A stretch of 64,000 nucleotides of DNA. Origin: Leucobacter denitrificans. Its GTDB lineage: Bacteria; Actinomycetota; Actinomycetes; Actinomycetales; Microbacteriaceae. The position numbers were made by a program, and so were the translations under genes. The notes under the pieces were generated by a model, which did no database searches, was not told the origin of the DNA, and worked only from the letters and a program-made list of their open reading frames with translations. Shown here in pieces: positions 51,632 through 60,814 of this stretch; the stretch's first letter is position 1; every line of letters begins with the position of its first letter. Location: contig NZ_CP060716.1 in the NCBI RefSeq assembly GCF_014396385.1, forward strand, positions 248,001 to 312,000, read 5' to 3'.

Positions 51632-51678
51632 CTAGTTATCGCGCCAGATCATCGGCTTCGTCACACGAAGGAGACAGC

Positions 51679-52989
51679 ATGACTCGAATGAGTTCGGTGT
51701 ACCCGATCGGAACTGACATCGTAGCGAGAGACGTGTGGACGAAAGTTCCACTGGACTGGGCGAACCCTGGCGGGGAGACAATCGATGTCTACGCCCGTGA
51801 GCTCGTTGCTGCCGAGAAACGTTACGAGGAATTGCCGCTGCTGGTGTATTTGCAGGGTGGCCCAGGTGGTAAGTCGCCGAGGCCGCTCGGTCGTGACAAC
51901 TGGCTCAGCGATGCGCTAAAGAGATTCCGAGTCGTGCTGCCAGATCAGCGGGGGACCGGCCGATCCACACCACTCTCGGGAAACGAGGTCGGAGAGTTAG
52001 CCGCTGGCGAAGCGGCGAAGCTTTTGTCTCACTTTCGTGCGGACTCGATCGTGCGTGACCTCGAAGCCGTACGCGCTCAGCACTACGACGGCAAACAGTG
52101 GTGGACACTCGGGCAAAGCTACGGCGGGTTCCTAACGCTGCACTATCTGTCAATTGCGCCGGAGGCAATCGTCGCCTCGGCAGTCACCGGTGGTCTTCCC
52201 TCGATCGACCCTGACCCGGCCGAAGTTTATCGACTCACCCTTCCGCGAGTGCGAGAAAAGAACCGGTTGTTCCGCGAGCGCTTCCCGCACCTGACAGATC
52301 GCGTGTCGCGGGTGGCTGATTTGCTTTCGGCAAGCGATGTTCGTCTGCCAGACGGCGATACGCTCACGGTGAGGCGCCTGCAGACGCTTGGGTTTGAATT
52401 CGGCATGTCCGTCGGGGCGGATCGAGTGCATTGGATCTTCGACGAGGCCTTTTCCGATGCTGCAGAAACGCGGCTCAGTGACACGTTTATTCATGCGGTG
52501 TACGACGCGACCTCGTTTGCGACGAACCCGCTGTATGCCGCACTGCAAGAGAATATCTATGGAGCAGGTCCGAGCAATTGGGCGGCCCACGAAGAGCTCA
52601 CCAAGCATGCCGATTTCGCAGAGTCAGCGAGGCCACTTCAGTTCACTGGCGAAATGGTGTTCCCATGGATGTTTGAGGAGATCCGGGCACTTCGAGGCTT
52701 TCATGCGGGAGTCGAATTGCTCGCCACACAGTCTTGGGAAATCGATCTGTACGATACCGAACGGCTCGCTACCAACGAAGTGCCGGTTGAAGCGGCAGTT
52801 TATTACGACGACATGTACGTCGATGCGGCATTGTCCCTCGACACTACTGCTCGTGTCGGCGCTCTCAACTCGTGGGTAACAAACGAATTTGAACACGATG
52901 GGTTGCGCATGGGGGATGTAGTCGATCGCCTTTTCGCAAAACTCGAGGTACGCGTGGGTGGGACTTTGAGCGCCACTCAAAACCCCTGA
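51679..52989 (+). CDS. Proline iminopeptidase-like alpha/beta hydrolase (peptidase S33)
   Basis: 436 residues. GGPGGKSPRP is the oxyanion-hole loop typical of prolyl iminopeptidases, DQRGTGRSTPL the second marker, and the nucleophile Ser lies in LGQSYGGFLTLHYL. The cap domain (about 190-310) is helical. No signal peptide, so it is cytoplasmic. Would release N-terminal proline from peptides. Lies between ffh and the rpsP operon with 47 bases upstream and GAAGGAGA as ribosome binding site. Confidence 0.88.
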   Translation: MTRMSSVYPIGTDIVARDVWTKVPLDWANPGGETIDVYARELVAAEKRYEELPLLVYLQGGPGGKSPRPLGRDNWLSDALKRFRVVLPDQRGTGRSTPLSGNEVGELAAGEAAKLLSHFRADSIVRDLEAVRAQHYDGKQWWTLGQSYGGFLTLHYLSIAPEAIVASAVTGGLPSIDPDPAEVYRLTLPRVREKNRLFRERFPHLTDRVSRVADLLSASDVRLPDGDTLTVRRLQTLGFEFGMSVGADRVHWIFDEAFSDAAETRLSDTFIHAVYDATSFATNPLYAALQENIYGAGPSNWAAHEELTKHADFAESARPLQFTGEMVFPWMFEEIRALRGFHAGVELLATQSWEIDLYDTERLATNEVPVEAAVYYDDMYVDAALSLDTTARVGALNSWVTNEFEHDGLRMGDVVDRLFAKLEVRVGGTLSATQNP

Positions 52990-53001
52990 TCCCAGCAAAA
53001 A

Positions 53002-53139
53002 TTGCAATGATGCCGTTCGTGTGGCACAATTATCAAGTTCGCTTTTGCGTACCGTGCTTCCGCGCCCTCGGGTTCGACTCGCTTCGTCCCAATTCATTGC
53101 GCGGTGTCATTTTTCTCACAATTTCTAAGGAGCCATCAC
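53002..53139 (+). promoter_or_regulatory. Promoter and leader of the rpsP operon
   Basis: TTGCAA (53002-53007) and CACAAT (53025-53030) are spaced by exactly 17 bp, giving a leader of about 100 nt before rpsP. No strong regulatory hairpin was seen in the leader; AAGGAG stands at its end. This is one of the few promoters here with a good -35 element. Confidence 0.55.
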
Positions 53140-53586
53140 ATGGCAGTAAAGATTCGCCTCAAGCGTCTCGGCAAGATCCGTGCACCGTACTACCGCATCG
53201 TCGTAGCCGATTCGCGCACCAAGCGTGACGGTCGCGTGATCGAGGAGATCGGCAAGTACGATCCCACCCAGAACCCTTCGTTCATCGAGGTTTCTTCAGA
53301 GCGTGCCCAGTACTGGCTGAGCGTGGGTGCACAGCCCACCGAGCAGGTTGCGGCACTCCTCAAGCTCACCGGTGACTGGGGCAAGCACACCGGCGAGGGT
53401 TCGACCGAGTCGCAGGTGAAGGCCCCTGAGGCCAAGGAAGTGTTCGAGGCTGACACCAAGAAGAAGTCGGTGCTTCGCCCGAAGGCTGAGAAGCCAGCAG
53501 AGGCTCCTGCCGAAGAAGCAACCGAGGCTCCGGCTGAGGCAGAGGCGCCAGCTGAAGAGGCTGCCGCTGAGAACACCGAGGCGTAA
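53140..53586 (+). CDS. rpsP: 30S ribosomal protein S16
   Basis: 148 residues. The first 80 match S16 ([42 protein letters not shown]). The C-terminus is a long low-complexity Ala/Glu/Pro tail ([22 protein letters not shown]), common in Actinobacteria. AAGGAG precedes the ATG at 53140. First gene of the rpsP-KH-rimM-trmD operon. Confidence 0.96.
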   Translation: MAVKIRLKRLGKIRAPYYRIVVADSRTKRDGRVIEEIGKYDPTQNPSFIEVSSERAQYWLSVGAQPTEQVAALLKLTGDWGKHTGEGSTESQVKAPEAKEVFEADTKKKSVLRPKAEKPAEAPAEEATEAPAEAEAPAEEAAAENTEA

Positions 53587-53591
53587 GGCTT

Positions 53592-53852
53592 TTGGCTGAG
53601 ATGGTGCTCTCAGAGGCATTGGAGCACCTCGTCAGAGGGATCGTGGATCACCCAGACGAGGTGCGCATCGATGCCCGCAGCGGTAACCGCGGTGAGACAC
53701 TCGAGATTCGAGTGCATCCCGACGATCTTGGTCGCGTCATTGGTCGCAGCGGGCGCACCGCTCAGGCACTTCGTGCTCTGATCTCCGCGCTTGCATCGGG
53801 CGACCGCGTGCGCGTCGATGTCGTTGATACCGATGCACCAGAGGCTGGCTAA
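53592..53852 (+). CDS. KH-domain RNA-binding protein (KhpA/YlqC type)
   Basis: 86 residues, KH fold with the GxxG loop in HPDDLGRVIGRSGRTAQALRALISA. Binds RNA and is conserved between rpsP and rimM in Gram-positives. The start is probably TTG at 53592, 5 bases after rpsP; ATG 53601 would shorten it by three residues. It overlaps rimM by one base. Confidence 0.92.
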   Translation: MAEMVLSEALEHLVRGIVDHPDEVRIDARSGNRGETLEIRVHPDDLGRVIGRSGRTAQALRALISALASGDRVRVDVVDTDAPEAG

Positions 53853-54445
53853 TGGCTGACGCCCCAAAGCGTGCACATGCTCCCCGTCCCGCTAGCGGGG
53901 CGGGGAGTTTGCGTGTCGGTCGCCTATCGAAGCCACACGGGCTCAAGGGTGGCCTCAAGCTCGAGATGTATACCGACAATCCAGAGCTGCGTTTCGTGCC
54001 TGGCGCACAGTTCCATCTGCAGGTGCCCGAAGATTCGCCGTGGTTTGGCCGAACGATCGAGCTGAGAGAGCTCCGATGGTTTAATTCTGTTCCTGTTGGC
54101 TTCTTTGTCGAGGTTCCCGATCGCACTGCGGCAGAGAGCATCGTGCGCGCAATTCTGTGGATCGACGAGCAAACGGTTGCAGCGGGTGCTGAGGAGAACG
54201 CATGGTATGATCACGAACTCGTTGGACTTGATGTCGTTGAGCTCGACGATGCTGGCAATCAGGTGAAGCTCGGAGTTGTTGCCGAGGTGCAGCACTTTCC
54301 GGCACAAGATCTGCTCGCGGTAACCACCGACGGTGGCACGGTACTTGTGCCGTTCGTTGAGGCAATCGTTCCAAACGTTGACCTTGAGTCGGGTGTTGTC
54401 ACGCTCACACCGCCCTCGGGGCTCTTTGGTGGGGGTGCCGAGTGA
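53852..54445 (+). CDS. rimM: 16S rRNA processing protein RimM
   Basis: 197 residues. The N-terminal barrel ([21 protein letters not shown]) and C-terminal PRC-barrel ([56 protein letters not shown]) are both present. Helps mature the 30S head with S19. Overlaps trmD by GTGA. Confidence 0.94.
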   Translation: MADAPKRAHAPRPASGAGSLRVGRLSKPHGLKGGLKLEMYTDNPELRFVPGAQFHLQVPEDSPWFGRTIELRELRWFNSVPVGFFVEVPDRTAAESIVRAILWIDEQTVAAGAEENAWYDHELVGLDVVELDDAGNQVKLGVVAEVQHFPAQDLLAVTTDGGTVLVPFVEAIVPNVDLESGVVTLTPPSGLFGGGAE

Positions 54446-55137
54446 GGATCGATGTCGTCACGATCTTTCCTGGCTACTTCGATGCCCTCGAACTCTCCCT
54501 CATGGGCAAGGCCCGCGATCGTGGCTTCATCGATTTGCGAGTTCATGACCTGCGTGATTCGGCGCATGACAAGCACCGCACGGTAGACGACACGCCCACG
54601 GGCGGCGGTGCCGGAATGGTGATGAAGCCCGAGCCGTGGAGTGTCGCGCTCGACGGAATCCTCGGTGACGCTCAAGCTGATGCCGATCCGCTGATAATTT
54701 TTCCGTCGCCCGCGGGCGAGGTATTTACTCAGTCAATGGCACGCGAGCTCTCGAGCGAATCTCACCTCATCTTCGGATGCGGAAGGTACGAGGGCATCGA
54801 TCAGAGAGTGTTCGACGAGTACTCAGAGCGTGGTCGTGTTCGACTTGTGAGCATTGGCGACTACGTGCTGAATGGGGGAGAAGTCGCGTCGATTGCCATG
54901 ATCGAAGCAATCGGGCGCCTGATCCCTGGTGTGGTCGGCAACCCTGAGAGCCTGGTCGAGGAATCTCACGAAGATGGGTTACTCGAGTATCCGAGCTATA
55001 CGAAGCCCGCAGAATGGCGGGGTCGCCGCGTACCCGATGTATTGCTGAGTGGCAACCACGCGGCGATCAGTGCCTGGCGACATGAGCAGAGCGTTGAGCG
55101 AACCAGGCGTGTCAGACCGGAACTGCTGGGCGACTAG
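54442..55137 (+). CDS. trmD: tRNA (guanine(37)-N(1))-methyltransferase
   Basis: 231 residues, SPOUT fold with trefoil knot: [14 protein letters not shown] at the start, [25 protein letters not shown] and [20 protein letters not shown]. Methylates G37 next to the anticodon and prevents frameshifting. Start GTG overlaps the rimM stop. Last gene of the operon; the murT promoter overlaps its stop codon. Confidence 0.96.
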   Translation: MRIDVVTIFPGYFDALELSLMGKARDRGFIDLRVHDLRDSAHDKHRTVDDTPTGGGAGMVMKPEPWSVALDGILGDAQADADPLIIFPSPAGEVFTQSMARELSSESHLIFGCGRYEGIDQRVFDEYSERGRVRLVSIGDYVLNGGEVASIAMIEAIGRLIPGVVGNPESLVEESHEDGLLEYPSYTKPAEWRGRRVPDVLLSGNHAAISAWRHEQSVERTRRVRPELLGD

Positions 55138-55146
55138 TCTTGGTTT
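55135..55146 (+). promoter_or_regulatory. -10 box of murT, predicted leaderless transcript
   Basis: TAGTCT (55135-55140, containing the trmD stop), six bases (TGGTTT), ATG at 55147. Confidence 0.5.
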
Positions 55147-56466
55147 ATGCGTGATTTTCTCTCGGCCGTAGTCGGAAAAGCGGTGCGGGTGCTCGCGAGA
55201 CTGCGTGGCGGCGGATCGGCGCTGCCAGGGCTCGTAGTTGAACGAATTGACCCGGGTTTTATAGCTAGGGCGCTCAGCACCTTGCCTCTCGGTGTTGTCG
55301 CAGTGAGCGGCACAAACGGCAAGACAACGACGACCAAGATGATCGTTGAAATGCTTGAAGACCAGGGGTTAAAGGTTTTCACGAACCGAACGGGTTCAAA
55401 CTTCTCGCGTGGCGTGGTTGCTGCGATTGTCGGAGAATGCTCGCTATCGGGCAAGTTGCATGCAGATGTGGCGGTGCTCGAACTCGATGAGGCCCATGCG
55501 ATGTACTTCATCGATCGAGTACAGCCAAGGTTCACGTTGCTGCTCAATGTGCTGCGTGATCAGCTCGATCGTTTCGGCGAAATCGATACGACAGCAAACT
55601 ACTTGCAGCGCATCGCCGACGCGACAAGCGACGAGGTCATCGTGAACCGTGAAGACAGACACATCGCGACCATTGGTGAACGAACCAGACAGCGCGCCGA
55701 ACCCACGGGTGCACCGAGGGTGCGCGAGTTCGGGCTTGTGAATGACTTGCTCAGCACGTTCCCTGGTGACGATGATTTTTATGCTGGATCGGCGGATCCA
55801 GCACCGTCTGATTCCGAGCGGCCCGATGTTGATGTTGTGCTCACTGCGCTGGGTAAGCGCACAGCGACGTTTCGAATTGCGGGTGAAGCCTACGAGACTC
55901 CGCTTCTGCTCGAAGGGCTCTATAACACTTACAATGCAGCTGCAGCCCTCTCTACAGTGCGGGCGGTGTTTGATGCTGCAGCCGATACGTACCGTGCGCC
56001 GACGACAGAACAACTGCTAGATTCACTCGCTCAGGTGCGTCCCGCGTTTGGGCGCGGTGAGCGCCTCGAGCTTGACGGCCAGCCCCTTGAACTTGTGCTG
56101 GTAAAAAACCCGGCTGGCTTCAAACTCGGGCTTGCATCGTTCGATGCTGCCGATACCGGTGTCATGATTGCGATCAATGACCAGTATGCCGACGGACGTG
56201 ACATGTCGTGGCTCTGGGATGTAGAGTTCGACTCGCTTCGCGAGGGCGGCGTCGCGGTCGTCACCGGCACTCGGGCTTGGGACATGGCGCTGCGACTCGA
56301 GCACGATGACGTCGAGTTTGGCGTAGTAGAAGAGGATCTCTCGCGTGCGCTTGCAGCTTTCCGAGCCAGCACTCACGGGCAACCGCGAAGGATCTACTGC
56401 ACGTACACTGCCATGCTCGGGTTGAGAAAGCGGCTGAGCGAGCTCACGAATGTTGAGGAGATCTAA
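55147..56466 (+). CDS. murT: Lipid II isoglutaminyl synthase, MurT subunit
   Basis: 439 residues. Mur-ligase fold with ATP site GTNGKTTTTKMIVEML (near residue 57), central VLELDEAHAMYFI, and the C-terminal MurT domain (KNPAGFKLGLASF...SWLWDVEFD). With GatD it amidates glutamate in lipid II to isoglutamine. The Cys4 zinc ribbon normally inserted in the middle domain is not seen: the equivalent region (about 195-225; FPGDDDFYAGSADPAPSDSE) has no cysteine. gatD overlaps its stop by one base. Confidence 0.92.
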   Translation: MRDFLSAVVGKAVRVLARLRGGGSALPGLVVERIDPGFIARALSTLPLGVVAVSGTNGKTTTTKMIVEMLEDQGLKVFTNRTGSNFSRGVVAAIVGECSLSGKLHADVAVLELDEAHAMYFIDRVQPRFTLLLNVLRDQLDRFGEIDTTANYLQRIADATSDEVIVNREDRHIATIGERTRQRAEPTGAPRVREFGLVNDLLSTFPGDDDFYAGSADPAPSDSERPDVDVVLTALGKRTATFRIAGEAYETPLLLEGLYNTYNAAAALSTVRAVFDAAADTYRAPTTEQLLDSLAQVRPAFGRGERLELDGQPLELVLVKNPAGFKLGLASFDAADTGVMIAINDQYADGRDMSWLWDVEFDSLREGGVAVVTGTRAWDMALRLEHDDVEFGVVEEDLSRALAAFRASTHGQPRRIYCTYTAMLGLRKRLSELTNVEEI

Positions 56467-57179
56467 TGGAATTGAAGATCGTCTCGCTGTACCCACGCGA
56501 CATGAATATCTATGGCGATCGTGGCAACTTGCTCTCGCTCGTTCGTCGCGCTCGTGCGCACGGAATCACTCCCGAAGTCGTTGAGGTCAATGTTGGGGAT
56601 CCGCTGCCTGACGACGTCGACATCATTATCGGTGGTGGGGGCCAAGACTCGGGCCAAGAGCGTGTTGCCCGTGACCTCCTGGGTCGCGGTGCAGAACTCC
56701 GTGGGCTCGCAGAAGAGGGGCTCCCAATGCTGCTTATCTGTGGACTGTACCAACTTTTTGGTCATCGGTTCGTCACCGGTTCAAGCTCAGAAATTCCAGG
56801 CATTGGTGTGTTCGACATTGAAACTCGCGCGGGGAGCGAGCGCATGATCGGCAACGTAGTGGTTGATTCCGAGGAGTTCGGTCAGATCATTGGGTACGAG
56901 AACCACAGTGGCAATACGGTGCTTGGCGACGAATCAGTTCCCCTTGGAAAAGTCTTGCAAGGCTCGGGCAACAATACGGTAGACGGTACAGAGGGTGCGA
57001 GAACCCGCAACGCCATCGGTAGTTACCTGCATGGTTCGCTCCTGCCGAAGAATCCGGCGATCAGTGACTTCCTCATCCGCGTCGCGATGGAGCGCAAGTA
57101 TGGGGCTTTCACCCCGCGAGAAATCGACGACACGGTTGCGCTGCGCGCGCGAGCGAGCGCGAAAAAGCGACCAAGATAA
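56466..57179 (+). CDS. gatD: Lipid II isoglutaminyl synthase, glutaminase subunit GatD
   Basis: 237 residues, class I glutamine amidotransferase-like. NIYGDRGNLLSLVRRA is the family opening, Cys92 (LLICGLYQLFG) the nucleophile and His189 (SYLHGSLLPKNP) its partner. It supplies ammonia to MurT. The nucleophile elbow is CGLYQ rather than the usual CGGYQ. Confidence 0.94.
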   Translation: MELKIVSLYPRDMNIYGDRGNLLSLVRRARAHGITPEVVEVNVGDPLPDDVDIIIGGGGQDSGQERVARDLLGRGAELRGLAEEGLPMLLICGLYQLFGHRFVTGSSSEIPGIGVFDIETRAGSERMIGNVVVDSEEFGQIIGYENHSGNTVLGDESVPLGKVLQGSGNNTVDGTEGARTRNAIGSYLHGSLLPKNPAISDFLIRVAMERKYGAFTPREIDDTVALRARASAKKRPR

Positions 57180-57238
57180 TCGCTTAAGAAGATTCTTTTG
57201 CAATTCGGGAATACATGCGGGTGCATGAAAGTTGTACC

Positions 57239-57275
57239 CCTTGTCATCGCATGTGACGAAACGTATGCGACAAGG
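57239..57275 (+). promoter_or_regulatory. Promoter/hairpin region upstream of the YceI gene
   Basis: TTGTCA (57241-57246) and TATGCG (57264-57269) are 17 bp apart. The same stretch forms an imperfect palindrome (CCTTGTC 57239-57245 with GACAAGG 57269-57275; CGCAT 57248-57252 with ATGCG 57265-57269), and CATGC-GGGT-GCATG (57214-57227) lies upstream. Candidate regulator sites. Confidence 0.4.
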
Positions 57276-57309
57276 TCGCACCTACACGAATAACCCGAAA
57301 GGTACACAC

Positions 57310-57867
57310 ATGAGCATCACCGCTGAGAGCATCCCCGGTTACCGCGCAGGCACTTGGGTAATCGACCCAACCCACTCGGAAATTGGCTTTTCAGTTCGTC
57401 ACCTCGCTATTAGCAAGGTAAAGGGCAAGTTCGAGGAGTTCGAGGCAACTTTCGTGACCGGCGAGAACCCGCTTGACTCGAATGTGACCGCTAAGGCAGT
57501 TGTTGCCTCGGTGAACACTAACCAGAAGGATCGCGACGGACACCTCCGCACGGGTGACTTCTTTGCTGCTGAAGAGCACCCAGAGCTCACCTTCGTATCC
57601 ACCGGCGCACGCTTTGAAGACGGTGACTTCAAGGTTGACGGCGAACTGACCATGCGCGGCGTAACGAAGCCTGTCACCTTTGACTTCGAGTTCGGTGGCT
57701 TCGGTGAGGACCCATACGGCAACTACAAGGCTGGCTTCACCGCAACCTCGGTCGTGAAGCGTGAAGACTTCGGTCTCACCTGGAACGCACCTCTCGAAAA
57801 GGGTGGTCTGATGCTCGGTAACGACGTCACGATCACGCTCGACGTGCAGGCAGCACTCCAGCAGTAA
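57310..57867 (+). CDS. YceI-family lipid-binding protein
   Basis: 185 residues with the YceI lipocalin-like barrel: GTWVIDPTHSEIGFSVRHLAISKVKGKFEEF, then HPELTFVSTGA and FDFEFGGFGEDPYGNYKAGFTAT. No signal peptide, so cytoplasmic, unlike the periplasmic E. coli protein. These proteins bind polyisoprenoids or similar lipids. Strong codon bias suggests abundance. ATG 57310 is preferred over upstream in-frame codons because the domain begins there. Confidence 0.88.
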   Translation: MSITAESIPGYRAGTWVIDPTHSEIGFSVRHLAISKVKGKFEEFEATFVTGENPLDSNVTAKAVVASVNTNQKDRDGHLRTGDFFAAEEHPELTFVSTGARFEDGDFKVDGELTMRGVTKPVTFDFEFGGFGEDPYGNYKAGFTATSVVKREDFGLTWNAPLEKGGLMLGNDVTITLDVQAALQQ

Positions 57868-57876
57868 TCGAATACC

Positions 57877-58941
57877 CTATTCGAGCTCGCCGGTAATCCT
57901 TCCGCGAACGCGGCGGAGATCTTCCATCAGTGAGCCGATAAGCACCCAGTGCTGCGGATGCGGCCTCGGAATCGTATACGGCGCGGTAAGCGCCGGTTCG
58001 GCCGGGGCCGCTTCTGTGTCTTCGGCAACGTGCACGAGAAGTTCAAGGTCGTGGGACGCGCGCCGGATCTCCTCGACCATCCCCACTACCGATGGATCGG
58101 TGACAAGGTCGGAATCGTACAGGTCGTACAGCGCGCGGGACATGCCAATAACTTGCGTGACGATGGGCTGCAACCGCTGAAACAGCGCGTCGTCTTCGAG
58201 GAGCTGCTGGCGGTGACGACGACCACGAGGGTTTAGGCGAAGGCTCTCACGTGCACTTCGAAGTGACGCATGAACCGTAGAACGCTCGTTTTGCAACTTC
58301 CGTGCCTCAACGAGCATGTTTTCAAGCCAGGCCTCGTCTCGGGGCGCTGCGAGCGCATCGGCGAGCCGGTCGAGAGCGTGAGAGGCATTCAGCGCCAGAT
58401 CCACAATTTCAGCGTGCGTCGTTGTTCGAACTGGAGCGACAACGATTGCATTGATTGCCACACCGAGTGCCGCACCAATAGCGGTCTCGACGAGACGCTC
58501 GACGCCGTAGCCGAACTCTGATCCGCCGAGGGCAATCATAAGTAGCGCGGTAATGGCGATCTGGTTCGTTGATGTTGAGCTCATGCGCAGGAGCCAACCG
58601 ACGCCCATCGCGACAAGAATCGCTGCGACGAATAGCCACGAACGCGGCCCGAAAACAGCACCCGCGCCGAGAGCTACGGAAACCCCAAGTAGCACCCCGA
58701 CAACACGCTCGAGACCCTTCGTAAGCGACTGATCCACACTCTCTTGAACAACGATGAGAGCAGCGATTGCGGCAAATAGAGGGAGAGTTCCGGGAAAGAT
58801 GAGTGAACACACGAACCACGCGAGAATCGCCGCACCGGCAGCCTTGAAAAGCTGGAGAGCAGACGGGCGCGCAGATACCGTGAAGCGCCTGGCCCACTTT
58901 GGGTCCGCGCTCTTCCACCAGCGGTCGCGATTCGGGCTCAT
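57877..58941 (-). CDS. FUSC-family (aromatic acid exporter type) membrane protein
   Basis: 354 residues. Five or six helices in the first half (AAGAAILAWFVCSLIFPGTLPLFAAIAALIVVQESVDQSLTKGLERVVGVLLGV is the FUSC signature) and a long cytoplasmic helical second half. Relatives export aromatic carboxylates or are of unknown role. Start overlaps the App1 stop by ATGA, so both are one operon. Confidence 0.85.
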   Translation of the reverse strand: MSPNRDRWWKSADPKWARRFTVSARPSALQLFKAAGAAILAWFVCSLIFPGTLPLFAAIAALIVVQESVDQSLTKGLERVVGVLLGVSVALGAGAVFGPRSWLFVAAILVAMGVGWLLRMSSTSTNQIAITALLMIALGGSEFGYGVERLVETAIGAALGVAINAIVVAPVRTTTHAEIVDLALNASHALDRLADALAAPRDEAWLENMLVEARKLQNERSTVHASLRSARESLRLNPRGRRHRQQLLEDDALFQRLQPIVTQVIGMSRALYDLYDSDLVTDPSVVGMVEEIRRASHDLELLVHVAEDTEAAPAEPALTAPYTIPRPHPQHWVLIGSLMEDLRRVRGRITGELE

Positions 58942-59990
58942 AAGAGGTCGTGTTTGCTGAGTTCTTCGGCGAGCGTCGCACCATCGGGCCCGTAGACCCA
59001 GGGCACTCCGCTCGCGTCGCGGTGCAATCGTGCTTTTGAGCGGCCGCCTGCGAGCACCGCCTGACTCACCGAGAGTTGGCGGATCGCCACTGCCGCAACA
59101 TTGTTCGGGTGTGCCTTCGCGAACTCGTGATAAAGCGACTCGTCGTGCTGACCGTCATCTCCGATGAGGATCCACTTGACGTCTGGGAATTCTCTCGCGA
59201 GCCTCTTCAGCTCGCGTTGCTTGTGCTCGCGACCACTGCGGAACCAACGATCGTGCGTTGGGCCCCAGTCAGTGAGCAAGAGCGGTCCCATCGGGTAAAG
59301 ATTGCGTGCAAGGAATCGGCTGAGCGCGGGCGCGGCATTCCACGCGCCAGTGGAGAGGTAGATGAATGGAGTACCGGTGTGCTTTTTCGAGAGACGCTCG
59401 TACAGCACGGGCATGCCTGAGGTCGCTCTGCGCGCGTTCTCATCGAGCACGAAACTGTTCCACGCCGCGACGAACGGTTTGGGTAGTGCAGTAATGAGAA
59501 CGGTGTCGTCGACGTCAGAGAGCACGCCAACTTTCGCGTGTGGATCCATCACCTTGACCGGTGCGTGACTCACTTCAGCGCCCTCGACACGAAGGGTGAC
59601 TGTATGCCAGCCAGGGTTGAGCGCAACGCGCACGATCGAATCGATGACGCCGCCGCGGTCTGCGACAACCTCAGCCACGGGCTCGTCATCAACGAGCACA
59701 GCCACCTTCTGGTAGGGAACATACAGGCTCGTAAAAGTGCGCCAGCCGCGCACACGAGACACTTCTTCGACGTCTGGCCTGAAACGCGAGTGCTCGCTCG
59801 TGTCGGGCCGCAGATAGAGCACGCGCCCGAGTACGCGGATCCACTCAGTCGTGCCATAACCAATGTAGGGAATGACCCACGGTGATTTGCCTCGCTTGAT
59901 GGCGCGCTTCGCACGAGATCGGTGGATGCGATCCTCGAACCGGGCCGCGAATCGCGGTCGGCTGTCGGGCAGGTCGTCGGGCGAAGTCAC
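58938..59990 (-). CDS. App1-family phosphatidate phosphatase (DUF2183)
   Basis: 350 residues from GTG 59990. The C-terminal half carries the HAD-like catalytic signature VLSDVDDTVLITALPK, FIYLSTGAWN and KWILIGDDGQHDESLY. The N-terminal half is a beta-rich region seen in other bacterial App1 homologues. Probably dephosphorylates phosphatidate or a related lipid. The start is supported by TACACT six bases upstream on the minus strand. Confidence 0.88.
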   Translation of the reverse strand: MTSPDDLPDSRPRFAARFEDRIHRSRAKRAIKRGKSPWVIPYIGYGTTEWIRVLGRVLYLRPDTSEHSRFRPDVEEVSRVRGWRTFTSLYVPYQKVAVLVDDEPVAEVVADRGGVIDSIVRVALNPGWHTVTLRVEGAEVSHAPVKVMDPHAKVGVLSDVDDTVLITALPKPFVAAWNSFVLDENARRATSGMPVLYERLSKKHTGTPFIYLSTGAWNAAPALSRFLARNLYPMGPLLLTDWGPTHDRWFRSGREHKQRELKRLAREFPDVKWILIGDDGQHDESLYHEFAKAHPNNVAAVAIRQLSVSQAVLAGGRSKARLHRDASGVPWVYGPDGATLAEELSKHDLL

Positions 59991-60002
59991 CAAGCCAGTG
60001 TA
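59991..60002 (-). promoter_or_regulatory. -10 box of the App1-FUSC operon, leaderless
   Basis: On the minus strand TACACT (60002-59997), six bases (GGCTTG), GTG at 59990. It lies within 20 bases of the pabC stop. Confidence 0.5.
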
Positions 60003-60009
60003 TGACGTA

Positions 60010-60780
60010 TTAGAACACGATGCCCGCCACCTTTTCCCAGGTGCGATCGAGCGCGGCGCGATAGCCGGCCAGTCGAAGTGGATCGGGTGCCGCAAGCGGC
60101 CGACCGTCAAGCATCGTCGCCGTTCGCAACCCGTGCAGAGCATTTACTGCCCAAACTTCACACTCGACGAGCGCGTCAGCGGTGATGTGCGTGGGCGTGA
60201 GCTGTTCGCTCCTGTTTTCGGCAATCTCGCAAATCAGTGCTTCAGTCACCGATGCCACGCGGCGTGTTGAAGCAGAAATGAACCCATCTGATCCGATCCA
60301 CCAGATGAGTGCGGTTGTTGTGCCCTCAGCGACTGCATCTGCGTTCGTGAGTATTGCCTCAGCACCGAGCTCCCGGTTGAGTGCCGAGAACACGCCGATG
60401 TTTCGCCCTTTGCGTTCGGGGTGCCAGAGCACTGGATCGTCCGTTCCGATGCTTCGCAGCTCAATCGACTCGCTGAGTTCGGGGAGTGGCCTGAGCGATA
60501 GGCGTAGTTCTGGCGTCTGATTTACGCCGCCCCAAAGCTCGAGGCGGGGATTCCCCTCCCCGTATTTCTCAATCTGAGTGAGTGAGTCGCGGAGAAAATG
60601 CTCGAAGTCTGCCTCGCGAAACGGCATGTTCAGGTCGGTGCACGCCGATCTCACTGAGGTCGTAAAGCGGGCGATGTGCCTGCTGAGACCACGTGCCTCG
60701 GCGGTTCCGCGCGAGACGCAGACCCGAAACGAGTCGGCGACGTATAGTTCATCATTGGGTCGCCCCACTGCTTCACTCAT
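60010..60780 (-). CDS. pabC: Aminotransferase class IV, probable 4-amino-4-deoxychorismate lyase
   Basis: 256 residues of the class IV PLP fold; the PLP lysine is in HPERKGRNIGVFSALNREL and the cofactor region continues GAEAILTNADAVAEGTTTALIWWIG. Divergence from pabB by 34 bases supports the PabC assignment, which completes 4-aminobenzoate for folate; a branched-chain or D-amino acid aminotransferase is the alternative. Confidence 0.8.
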   Translation of the reverse strand: MSEAVGRPNDELYVADSFRVCVSRGTAEARGLSRHIARFTTSVRSACTDLNMPFREADFEHFLRDSLTQIEKYGEGNPRLELWGGVNQTPELRLSLRPLPELSESIELRSIGTDDPVLWHPERKGRNIGVFSALNRELGAEAILTNADAVAEGTTTALIWWIGSDGFISASTRRVASVTEALICEIAENRSEQLTPTHITADALVECEVWAVNALHGLRTATMLDGRPLAAPDPLRLAGYRAALDRTWEKVAGIVF

Positions 60781-60814
60781 GCCGCGAGCGTAGCAGGATC
60801 GCTACGCTGTGATC
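60781..60814. promoter_or_regulatory. Back-to-back leaderless promoters of pabC and pabB
   Basis: Within 34 bases: on the minus strand TACGCT (60792-60787) six bases before the pabC ATG, and on the plus strand TACGCT (60803-60808) six bases before the pabB ATG at 60815. The -10 boxes are identical and 10 bases apart, so polymerases cannot occupy both at once. Confidence 0.55.
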
